This document shows, in pieces, positions 23,625 to 30,034 of a stretch of DNA of 31,835 nt. A model generated the notes under the pieces. That model ran no database searches. It was not told the origin of the DNA and was given only the letters and a program-made list of their open reading frames with translations. Position 1 is the first letter of the stretch. Every line of letters starts with the position of its first letter. The translations under genes and the position numbers were made by a program. Origin of the DNA: SKVL01 sp051745565. Its GTDB lineage: Bacteria; Patescibacteriota; Minisyncoccia; Phycocordibacterales; CSBR16-193. The stretch covers positions 1-31,835 of the forward strand of contig JBNJEF010000003.1 in the NCBI GenBank assembly GCA_051745565.1. The letters are read 5' to 3'.

Positions 23625-23730
23625 TCACAACATATGATAAGCACTAGGGTATTACAACTTTTCAAAAAAAGCAAGTGCCCGAAGTCGCGCCCTTAACAGA
23701 AAAAGCAAAGAAATTATTAAGGAATAACGA

Positions 23731-24393
23731 CTACGGAGAAAAGAATCTCTCCAGCGCCCCTTCTATCAAGGAAACATCTCCGGCAAAAAAGGAAAAAATC
23801 AGGACAAGCGCTCCTATGATAAAGGGAAAGATAATGTCTCCAGCCAACAGTACCAGTCCTAAAACTATGAAAAGCCCGTATCTCTCAAGGAACATACGTG
23901 CTTGCGAAACCTTAAGAGAACGCGGAAGAATATCAAAAAGTATCTTGGAGCCGTCAAGTGGGGGTATGGGGATCAAGTTAAAAATGGCAATTATAATATT
24001 TATTACCACTATCAAAGAAGCCAAAAGGATGGCATCCTGGGATAGAAATTCCGAACCCAACCTTATAACCAGGCCAAAAATAGCCGCAACTATAAGGTTT
24101 GAAGCCGGACCGGCGGCCGAAACAAGTGCCTCCCCCCAGCGTTTATTATTGAGATTATACGGATTATACGGAACCGGTTTCGCCCATCCTAAAATAACAT
24201 TCACAGGTAATATATAGAGAAAGAAAGGAACTATAAAAGAACCCACCAGATCAAGGTGTTTTATGGGGTTCATGGTAAGTCTTCCGGCATATTTGGCAGT
24301 CGGATCACCTTGGGCCAGAGCGGCGTAGCCATGCGCCAACTCATGGATAATAACTGAGAGTATCAAAACTATAACAACAAAAACAAATTCCAT
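23731..24393 (-). CDS. site-2 protease family (M50) membrane metalloprotease
   Basis: 220 residues with about five to six hydrophobic helices. HELAH at 17-21 is the HExxH zinc motif in the first helix, and PPLDGS at 144-149 supplies the third ligand (D147). NPIKHLD and the GWAKPVPYNP segment are typical of the short YwhC-type M50 subfamily without a PDZ domain. Such proteases cut transmembrane segments of other proteins, but no substrate is evident here. It is divergent from rpmB, and the two promoters appear to overlap. A possible -10 (TAAACT) ends 5 bases before the ATG, so the mRNA may be nearly leaderless. Confidence 0.88.
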   Translation of the reverse strand: MEFVFVVIVLILSVIIHELAHGYAALAQGDPTAKYAGRLTMNPIKHLDLVGSFIVPFFLYILPVNVILGWAKPVPYNPYNLNNKRWGEALVSAAGPASNLIVAAIFGLVIRLGSEFLSQDAILLASLIVVINIIIAIFNLIPIPPLDGSKILFDILPRSLKVSQARMFLERYGLFIVLGLVLLAGDIIFPFIIGALVLIFSFFAGDVSLIEGALERFFSP

Positions 24394-24398
24394 ATAAC

Positions 24399-24429
24399 AG
24401 TTTACATTACGGAATCTCTATGATAACAT
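24399..24429. promoter_or_regulatory. overlapping divergent promoters of the M50 protease gene and rpmB
   Basis: Plus strand: TTTACA (24401-24406), 17 bp, TAACAT (24424-24429), serving rpmB. Minus strand: TTATCA (plus 24421-24426), 16 bp, TAAACT (plus 24399-24404), serving the protease gene. Each -35 overlaps the other's -10, so the two could not be occupied together. The plus promoter is the more convincing. Confidence 0.5.
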
Positions 24430-24451
24430 ACTGACTCATAAATTAAAGCTT

Positions 24452-24694
24452 ATGGCAAAAACCTGTCCCATAACCCAAAAAAGTAGTCAAGTAGGCGGTA
24501 AATATTCCAACCGAGTACGTGCAACTCAGTTCAATCCCACCGGAAAATACCGCAAAAAAGCCAATATTCAGAAGAAAAAGATATACGTACCGGAACTGGA
24601 AAAGACCGTAACCGTTAGCATATCAGCTCGCGGACTTAAAACCCTACAGAAAAAAGGAGCCTATAAAACACTAAAAGAAGCGGGAATTATTTAA
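24452..24694 (+). CDS. rpmB: 50S ribosomal protein L28
   Basis: 80 residues. The N-terminus AKTCPITQKSSQVGGKYSNRVRATQ aligns with L28 (usually CxxTGKxPxxGNxxSHxxxxTKR). The C-half KKIYVPELEKTVTVSISARGLKTLQKKGAYKTLKEAGI is clear. The protein retains only one of the cysteines seen in zinc-type L28, so it is probably zinc-free. It is transcribed alone from the divergent promoter and followed by a strong terminator. Confidence 0.92.
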   Translation: MAKTCPITQKSSQVGGKYSNRVRATQFNPTGKYRKKANIQKKKIYVPELEKTVTVSISARGLKTLQKKGAYKTLKEAGII

Positions 24695-24706
24695 TTAAAA
24701 AACAAT

Positions 24707-24739
24707 AAAACCCCTCTTCATTAAGAAGAGGGGTTTTTT
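24707..24739. terminator. bidirectional terminator between rpmB and the fusion gene
   Basis: CCCCTCTTC-ATTAA-GAAGAGGGG is flanked by AAAA and TTTTTT, giving about 13 bp of stem. It serves rpmB on the plus strand and the converging gene ending at 24754 on the minus strand. Confidence 0.9.
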
Positions 24740-24753
24740 GATCAAAAACTTTT

Positions 24754-25908
24754 TTACAAGAAACAGCCCACCTTAGATCCTATTTCCTCAGGGTCTCTGG
24801 AGTCTTGATAGAGCTCTCCGTTTATCTGTATTTCAGGTACTCCGGAAGTTTGCATTTCATCTTTGCAACGATCAAAGTTTTCCTGACAGTCAACATATAT
24901 TGACGAAACAGCATCATAACCACCGAAAGATTCAACTAACTGATCACAAAAAGGACAGGTGGGTGTGCCATATATCACCACCTCGGCCTCTTTCAGGCAT
25001 TCAATGAAGGCTTTTTCTTCTTCATTTCCCTTGTTTGATGGCTCTTCGGAGAATATTTCCAATGTTACATCATCCTTGCTTTTCAATTCAAAGTACTCCG
25101 GAAGGATCTCAACACCCTCAATTACACCTGCCGTTATTTTATACGAACCCGGATCAAGAGAGTTTTCTGACAGGTTATGGCGAGCCTCCCAAACATGCTT
25201 ACCGCCGGCGGGAACCGATACTTCAGTTAGAGCCTGTGTGCAGAAATTATTATCCATTAAGCGATAGTCGCCTATCTCGTAATCAAACTGACACCCTGAA
25301 TTGAACTTTAAGGTTACATCTTCTTCGGTGGGGTTTTTCAGTTCTACAGTGATCAATATCTTCTCATCTGCTTCATATTCATATTTATCGGTACTAACGA
25401 TCTGTATTAATTTTCCGGAAGTTTCTTTACTTTCATCTTTATGCTCTTCCATCTCTTTTAGCTCTCTATTGATAAAACCGCGAGTTTTGGGGCCGAAATA
25501 TCCGGCAGTCGGGGAAATACCGTTGACGGCTTGGTATGCGGCCACAGCCTGTTTGGTTCTCTCTCCGTAGTATGTACTCTCATTGCCGGTCGAGCCAGAC
25601 CCGCTTCTGGCCACAGTGTAGCCATTTTTGTTCAACCACTCCTGCAGTCTTTTAACTTCAGGGCCGATGCTTCCCACGGAAAGATCTCTACTGAAGGTCT
25701 TATGGGAAGTGGTGGCTGTATTTTCTCCGGTTAAGGCATCTTCAACATTGGTCACTGTTTCTTTATCTACGTCAAAGGACTCCAAAAGTTTAAGAACGGA
25801 ATCCACCTGGTCTTGGGTCAACGCCTGTGCCGAGATTGTGAAAAAGGAAATGCAGAGGAAAAACCCTGCTGAGAGAAGCATTATTTTAGGAAATGATCTT
25901 TTTATCAT
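24754..25908 (-). CDS. exported peptidoglycan-binding, BsuPI-like and thioredoxin-like fusion protein
   Basis: 384 residues. Residues 1-29 are a signal peptide (AQA cleavage region). Residues 76-150 form a PG_binding_1 domain (VKRLQEWLNKNGY, YFGPKTRGFI). Residues 167-277 resemble the BsuPI/intracellular proteinase inhibitor beta-sandwich (TVELKNPTEEDVTL, CTQALTEVSVPAGG, LDPGSYKIT). Residues 305-384 are a small thioredoxin-like domain with CPFC at 318-321, a second pair C341/C348, and GVPEIQINGELY, the arrangement found in the domain attached to VKOR proteins. The likely role is wall-anchored thiol-disulfide exchange, which may pair with the DsbA-like protein at the left edge. The domain calls are good. 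The joint function is inference. Confidence 0.85.
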   Translation of the reverse strand: MIKRSFPKIMLLSAGFFLCISFFTISAQALTQDQVDSVLKLLESFDVDKETVTNVEDALTGENTATTSHKTFSRDLSVGSIGPEVKRLQEWLNKNGYTVARSGSGSTGNESTYYGERTKQAVAAYQAVNGISPTAGYFGPKTRGFINRELKEMEEHKDESKETSGKLIQIVSTDKYEYEADEKILITVELKNPTEEDVTLKFNSGCQFDYEIGDYRLMDNNFCTQALTEVSVPAGGKHVWEARHNLSENSLDPGSYKITAGVIEGVEILPEYFELKSKDDVTLEIFSEEPSNKGNEEEKAFIECLKEAEVVIYGTPTCPFCDQLVESFGGYDAVSSIYVDCQENFDRCKDEMQTSGVPEIQINGELYQDSRDPEEIGSKVGCFL

Positions 25909-25977
25909 ATATTAGTCTGTTAATTTTAATTAACTCTATCAATATCGTTAAGATAAATTATATCTTAAGTGAACCGA

Positions 25978-26853
25978 TCACTCCACTCTTAATAAACCGT
26001 TTTCCCCCGAAATAAAAACGATGTCACCCTCTTTTGAGGTTTCAAGCACATCAGCTCCTACGTAATCAAAAGTTTCCAAAACCTCATCATTAGGGTGACC
26101 GTAACTGTTATCCTCTCCGGCGGAAACTACGACATAGCGAGGTAAAACCACCTCCAAAAGATCTAAGCTGTTGGAGGTTTTTGAACCGTGATGTCCAGCC
26201 TGAAAGATGTCACTTTCAAGTACCTCTCCATCAAGATCTACCAAATACTCTTCAACAGAGGAAGAAGAGTCGCCGGTAAACAAAAAAGAGCTCTCCTTGT
26301 GGTCTATTTTCACCCAGACAGAGGAATCATCAGGGTCCATAAGACGCGTATCCCTTTCAGGAAAAAGAGTGTGTACAAAAACTCCATCACCAAGATCTAT
26401 TATCATCCCTCTTCTGGTATATATTCTGCGAATATCATTTTGATCTAAGGCTTCCTCATACTCGTCCACTAATCCCGTTTTATACCCGGACCCCGAATCT
26501 AAAACATATGTCACGTCAACAGCTTCAAGCAAAGGAACAAACCCGTCCATATGATCGGCGTGAGGATGAGTAATAAGAACAATGTCAAGGCTCTGATCAT
26601 AAAAAGGAAGACTCTCTGCAACAGAATGAGCCGTATCAACCCCTCCTCCAACGTCTATAAGCATTCTGTTACCACTTCTCGACTCTATAAGAGCACAATC
26701 ACCTTGCCCAACATCAAAAAAAGTCAACTTGAGCTCCGGCCCAGTCTCTTCAATAAAAATTACTGAGTAAACAAAGATATTTAACAGTATCAACAGGGAA
26801 ACAGACAAAAAGAACGGGGTATAATTCAAATGTAGATCAAAACCGAGCTTCAT
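25978..26853 (-). CDS. ComEC C-terminal metallo-beta-lactamase domain as a separate protein
   Basis: 291 residues. One membrane helix (14-34) is followed by a metallo-beta-lactamase fold. TFFDVGQGDCALIES (44-58) is the ComEC/Rec2 signature, HPHADH (96-101) is the zinc motif, and FTGDS and AGHHGSK follow in the expected order. In most bacteria this domain is the C-terminal end of ComEC, where it is thought to degrade the non-imported DNA strand. Here it is anchored by its own helix and encoded back to back with the ComEC channel gene, 21 bp away. It could instead be a general extracytoplasmic nuclease. Confidence 0.88.
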   Translation of the reverse strand: MKLGFDLHLNYTPFFLSVSLLILLNIFVYSVIFIEETGPELKLTFFDVGQGDCALIESRSGNRMLIDVGGGVDTAHSVAESLPFYDQSLDIVLITHPHADHMDGFVPLLEAVDVTYVLDSGSGYKTGLVDEYEEALDQNDIRRIYTRRGMIIDLGDGVFVHTLFPERDTRLMDPDDSSVWVKIDHKESSFLFTGDSSSSVEEYLVDLDGEVLESDIFQAGHHGSKTSNSLDLLEVVLPRYVVVSAGEDNSYGHPNDEVLETFDYVGADVLETSKEGDIVFISGENGLLRVE

Positions 26854-26859
26854 ATAGTA

Positions 26860-26867
26860 ATTATAAT
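26860..26867. promoter_or_regulatory. palindromic shared -10 box, leaderless on both sides
   Basis: ATTATAAT is its own reverse complement and gives TATAAT on both strands (plus 26862-26867, minus 26865-26860). The plus ATG begins 7 bases after its -10 and the minus ATG 6 bases after its -10, so both mRNAs would begin at or next to the start codon. No good -35 is seen on either side. Confidence 0.6.
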
Positions 26868-26874
26868 ATTTCTT

Positions 26875-28404
26875 ATGGACGCTTTTGTGAAATACGTCAT
26901 TCCGGCAGGGTCGGGTTTTATCACCGGCATAGCTCTCTTTTCCTTATTCCGGTCCTTTACTCCCTTTTTAATAGTATCTCTTTTTTTCATCTCTTACTTA
27001 TCAGCCGGTATCTACTCCGGTTATTTTTTTAACAGATATCTTATATCTTTCTCTTTAATAATATTTTTCATATGGACGGGAGGCTTTTATACCAACATAT
27101 CAACAGAAGAAGCACTCAATAACCCGGAAAGAGTGGTCAAAGAAGAAGAGGTTTTGATCGTATCCGAAGAAGAGAAGGCGGACAGCTTCTCTCGTTATAC
27201 CGCCAGAACGGAAAACGGGCTGAGTTTGCTTCTTACGACGTTCTCGTATCCCAAGTTCCCGTACGGAACGAAAGTAAAAATAAGCGGAGAGATCCGTGAA
27301 CCTCCGGTTTTTGATGATTTTAACTACAAAGCATATCTGAAAAAAGAAGGCATTGACGCCGTGGTCTATTTCCCTGAAATAGAAATGGTAAAAAAGCCAA
27401 ACCCATCACTTAAAGGCACAGTACTTTCCTTTAAGGACTCCTTAAGATCAGCCCTCCGAAGCTCTCTTCCTTATCCGCACAACACCATAGCCGGAGCCAT
27501 GATATTAGGTGACGGGGATAAAGTTCCCGAGGAAGTGGGCGCTCTTTTCTCTGCGGTTGGCATAAGGCACATAATAGCTATATCCGGTCTTCATGTAACT
27601 ATCATAGCAGGCCTGTTTTTAGCCTTCTTTTCTTCTTTTTTAAGAGTGGGGAGAAACGTGGCTTTTTGGGCAACCTCTTCTTTTGTTTTTCTCTTCGTAT
27701 TTTTTGTGGGTGCTCCACCCTCAGCTATAAGAGCCGGAATTATGGCTTTAATATTTCTTTTTTCTTTTAAAATAGGAAAACCTTACAGTGCCCCCAGAGC
27801 TCTTTTCGTGACAGCTATCATAATGCTGGCCGTAAACCCGATGTTGCTTATTCACGATATCGGTTTTCAGCTCTCTTTTTTGGCGGTTTTGGGAATGTTC
27901 TATATAACACCCCATATAGAAAAAACACTGGGTAAAGAAAGATCATTCCTGGAAGAAGAAAAGAGGGTTTCCAAAAAGAGTGGTCTGGTATCACTTTTTT
28001 CGGTCTCTATCGGGGCACATTTGGCCACCTTACCTCTGGTTGCTTATAATTTCGGCCTCATATCTCTTTCGGCTCCTTTTATAAATATAATAGCCGTCCC
28101 CCTTCTTCCGGTGATAGTTATAAGCGGATTTTCCGGCGCTCTACTGGGTACTTTCTCGGAAATATTGGGCCAAATATCATCCTTCCCCGCCTTTTTGGGA
28201 ATTGAGATCATATTAATAACAGCCAAGATCATTGATAAGTTACCTTTGAGTAGTATGGAAGTTAACGTACCTTTTGTTTGGGCATTTCTCTCTTATATAT
28301 TACTTATTCTCCTGTTTTGGCAATTAAAATTAAAGAGACCCTCTATCAGTAAGACCAGTTATCCATCAGATTTTTCTCTTCATCGGGAGAATAAGCCTTT
28401 TTAA
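26875..28404 (+). CDS. comEC: ComEC membrane channel part (competence domain)
   Basis: 509 residues. Three helices at 10-70, then an extracytoplasmic OB-like DUF4131 region (about 85-175, with ISGEIREPPVFDDFNYKAYL), then the Competence domain with 8-9 helices. Family signatures are MILGDG, the HIIAISGLHVTIIAG helix, GAPPSAIRAGIMA and DIGFQLSFLAVLG. It forms the pore for single-stranded DNA entry during transformation. The C-terminal metallo-beta-lactamase domain is missing and is encoded by the divergent gene, so this is a natural split, not a truncation. The 3' end overlaps the converging RNase H gene by 59 bases. Confidence 0.92.
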   Translation: MDAFVKYVIPAGSGFITGIALFSLFRSFTPFLIVSLFFISYLSAGIYSGYFFNRYLISFSLIIFFIWTGGFYTNISTEEALNNPERVVKEEEVLIVSEEEKADSFSRYTARTENGLSLLLTTFSYPKFPYGTKVKISGEIREPPVFDDFNYKAYLKKEGIDAVVYFPEIEMVKKPNPSLKGTVLSFKDSLRSALRSSLPYPHNTIAGAMILGDGDKVPEEVGALFSAVGIRHIIAISGLHVTIIAGLFLAFFSSFLRVGRNVAFWATSSFVFLFVFFVGAPPSAIRAGIMALIFLFSFKIGKPYSAPRALFVTAIIMLAVNPMLLIHDIGFQLSFLAVLGMFYITPHIEKTLGKERSFLEEEKRVSKKSGLVSLFSVSIGAHLATLPLVAYNFGLISLSAPFINIIAVPLLPVIVISGFSGALLGTFSEILGQISSFPAFLGIEIILITAKIIDKLPLSSMEVNVPFVWAFLSYILLILLFWQLKLKRPSISKTSYPSDFSLHRENKPF

Positions 28405-29101
28405 ATCGAGCCCCCGATACACCTTCCACTCTTTTTTTACACTCACCCCAAGTCCCATGAGAAGCAACCTTGCCCCTTACTTCACTTACATAAGAGTAAG
28501 GTTTACGGGAAAAGGTTTTTTTCTTTTCTTTACTCAATGACTTATCATTATTTTGCTCCAATGAAAGAATATCTTTATCATACTCGGAATAAGCACACTT
28601 CCTCAGAGGGAAATCCTCCCCGTCGGCAAAACGACAGGCTATCTCATCGGCCCTCTCATTTCCGGCGACGCCGGCGTGTCCTCTTACATGCTTCCATGTA
28701 GCATTAATCTGCTTGGAAAGCTTCCCGAGCTCTTTCCAGAGATCTTCGTTTTTAACCGCACTTCCTCCTTTTTTGATCCAGCCGTTACGCTCCCAAGATC
28801 TTATCCATCCCGTTATCCCTTTTATTAAATAACCGGAATCGGTATAGACGGTTATCCTGTGATCACGATCTTTGGATAAATTCTCTAAAATGTACTTTAT
28901 GGCTTCAATAACGGCCTTTAACTCCATTCTGTTATTAGTGGTATTCCTCTCTCCTCCCCCCAGCTCAACAACGTATTTCTCATTTTCACTCTCTGGCAAA
29001 AAGATAATGACCGCACCCCACCCACCGGGACCGGGATTTCCTCGGGAAGATCCATCCGTGAAAACAGTTACCTCTCTCTGTTCGTTATTATTTTTATCCA
29101 T
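28346..29101 (-). CDS. rnhA: ribonuclease HI with C-terminal hybrid-binding domain
   Basis: 251 residues. The catalytic domain (10-160) keeps all key residues: D16 (FTDGSSRGNPGPGG), E60 (NNRMELKA), D88 (YTDSGYL), H142 (HVRGHAG) and D152 (ERADEIA). It degrades the RNA of RNA-DNA hybrids. After a charged linker, residues 202-251 resemble the RNase H1 hybrid-binding (caulimovirus viroplasmin-like) domain: SYVSEVRGKV, TWGECKKRVEGVSGARFKKA. That domain is normally N-terminal. TATAAT ends 6 bases before the ATG, suggesting a leaderless mRNA. The last 59 bases overlap the end of comEC on the other strand. Confidence 0.92.
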   Translation of the reverse strand: MDKNNNEQREVTVFTDGSSRGNPGPGGWGAVIIFLPESENEKYVVELGGGERNTTNNRMELKAVIEAIKYILENLSKDRDHRITVYTDSGYLIKGITGWIRSWERNGWIKKGGSAVKNEDLWKELGKLSKQINATWKHVRGHAGVAGNERADEIACRFADGEDFPLRKCAYSEYDKDILSLEQNNDKSLSKEKKKTFSRKPYSYVSEVRGKVASHGTWGECKKRVEGVSGARFKKAYSPDEEKNLMDNWSY

Positions 29102-29107
29102 AACAGT

Positions 29108-29113
29108 ATTATA
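29108..29113 (-). promoter_or_regulatory. -10 box of rnhA, leaderless spacing
   Basis: On the minus strand, TATAAT is followed by 6 bases and then the rnhA ATG. The -35 region is only a T-run. Confidence 0.5.
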
Positions 29114-29190
29114 TCCCGAAAAAGAATTAAAAAAAATCCTTGCAAATATACATTCATGCTGTTATCCTCCTACTCTTGAGCTTGCTTTTA

Positions 29191-29219
29191 TTGACAATAA
29201 AGCAATACAAAGGTATTAT
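29191..29219 (+). promoter_or_regulatory. strong promoter for the exported-protein genes
   Basis: TTGACA (29191-29196) and TATTAT (29214-29219) are exactly 17 bp apart. The expected start is near 29226, giving a leader of about 70 bases before the lipoprotein ATG. Confidence 0.8.
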
Positions 29220-29233
29220 TAGACAAGCTTTTA

Positions 29234-29256
29234 ATTTAACGGTCAACCCGTTAAAT
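29234..29256 (+). promoter_or_regulatory. leader hairpin before the lipoprotein gene
   Basis: A 9-bp perfect stem ATTTAACGG-TCAAC-CCGTTAAAT lies in the first 30 bases of the predicted mRNA. It could protect the 5' end or serve as an operator dyad. Confidence 0.5.
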
Positions 29257-29296
29257 ATGATCTTTGACATGGAAACAGACAAAAGGAGGATTATAT

Positions 29297-29866
29297 ATGT
29301 TAACCGAAAGGTATTTTCTTTTGGTAGCACTTTCCGCGATCATTGTTTTATCTGCAGGATGTGCAATGAAACCTAAAGTCGTCTACGACGACGGCACACC
29401 TGCTCCCTCTACCATGTATATGGAGAGAAATCTCCAGACAGGAATGACAGTAGAGGCGTATATTTCCCGAATTATTCGGGAAACGAAAGAGGACGAGGAC
29501 GGCAACGAGAGCACACATCTTAAGCCTGCCGAGTATTTAGAGCTCGGCACCGGAAAAGTGCAGAAACTTGATAAAGACACCTGCGCTGTGGGAGGAAGGG
29601 TTACAGTATTAAACCCCGAAAAAAACTCCTACACGGTTTTCGTAGTCTATACAATAGACTACGGAGAAAGGTGGCCTTATCATGTATCAAGAGTTCTCTA
29701 TATGGGTAAATCCGAGAAAGAGATCTTTTCCGTTAAAAGAGAACTGGAAGCGACTAATCCGGAGGTTAAACTTCGGGTTGTCATACAAGACGGTCAACAA
29801 AATGACCGGCTCATAGAGGAAGATATCCTCTTTGAGTTTCAAACCTCTTTCGTAAAGAAAGAGTAA
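29297..29866 (+). CDS. lipoprotein of unknown function
   Basis: 189 residues from ATG 29297, which sits 9 bases after AAAGGAGG. The in-frame ATG at 29264 lies inside the leader before that SD and is rejected. Residues 1-21 are a signal peptide ending in the lipobox LSAGC, with C22 as the lipid-modified cysteine. The mature part is charged and beta-rich, with no domain I recognise. Notable segments are TGMTVEAYISRIIRETKEDEDG, YTVFVVYTIDYGERWPYHVSRVLYMG and EVKLRVVIQDGQ. It is the first gene of a set of exported proteins. Role unknown. Confidence 0.8.
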   Translation: MLTERYFLLVALSAIIVLSAGCAMKPKVVYDDGTPAPSTMYMERNLQTGMTVEAYISRIIRETKEDEDGNESTHLKPAEYLELGTGKVQKLDKDTCAVGGRVTVLNPEKNSYTVFVVYTIDYGERWPYHVSRVLYMGKSEKEIFSVKRELEATNPEVKLRVVIQDGQQNDRLIEEDILFEFQTSFVKKE

Positions 29867-29984
29867 AGGAGGTGATGCCCGACAAAAGAAGGGGCCGCGC
29901 AAAAACAACGAAAGATCTGCGCGGCAATTTAGGTAACCCTAACCCTCAAAGGAGGTGATGCCGCGCAAAAAACAAAACGGCTAA
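29865..29984 (+). promoter_or_regulatory. double anti-SD-complementary element with alternative hairpins
   Basis: AAAGGAGGTGAT occurs at 29866-29876 (counting the shared stop-codon A at 29865) and again at 29948-29959. It matches 12 bases complementary to the usual 16S rRNA 3' tail. TGCGCGGC (29918-29925) can pair with GCCGCGCA at 29894-29901 or with the second copy at 29960-29967, but not both. Two tiny frames start at the overlapping ATGs: 29875-29958 (27 codons) and 29958-29984 (8 codons, ATGA overlap). The SD-to-ATG spacing of 2 bases is too tight for efficient starts, so I treat this as regulatory. Confidence 0.5.
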
Positions 29985-30034
29985 GGAAATTCAGTGAAAG
30001 TTTAGAAACACAGAAACAGAAAACGGAGGATCTT

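Noticed and set aside
23675..24217. 180-codon plus-strand frame opposite the M50 protease gene
   Set aside because: The minus-strand gene has catalytic motifs and helices; the opposite frame has none.
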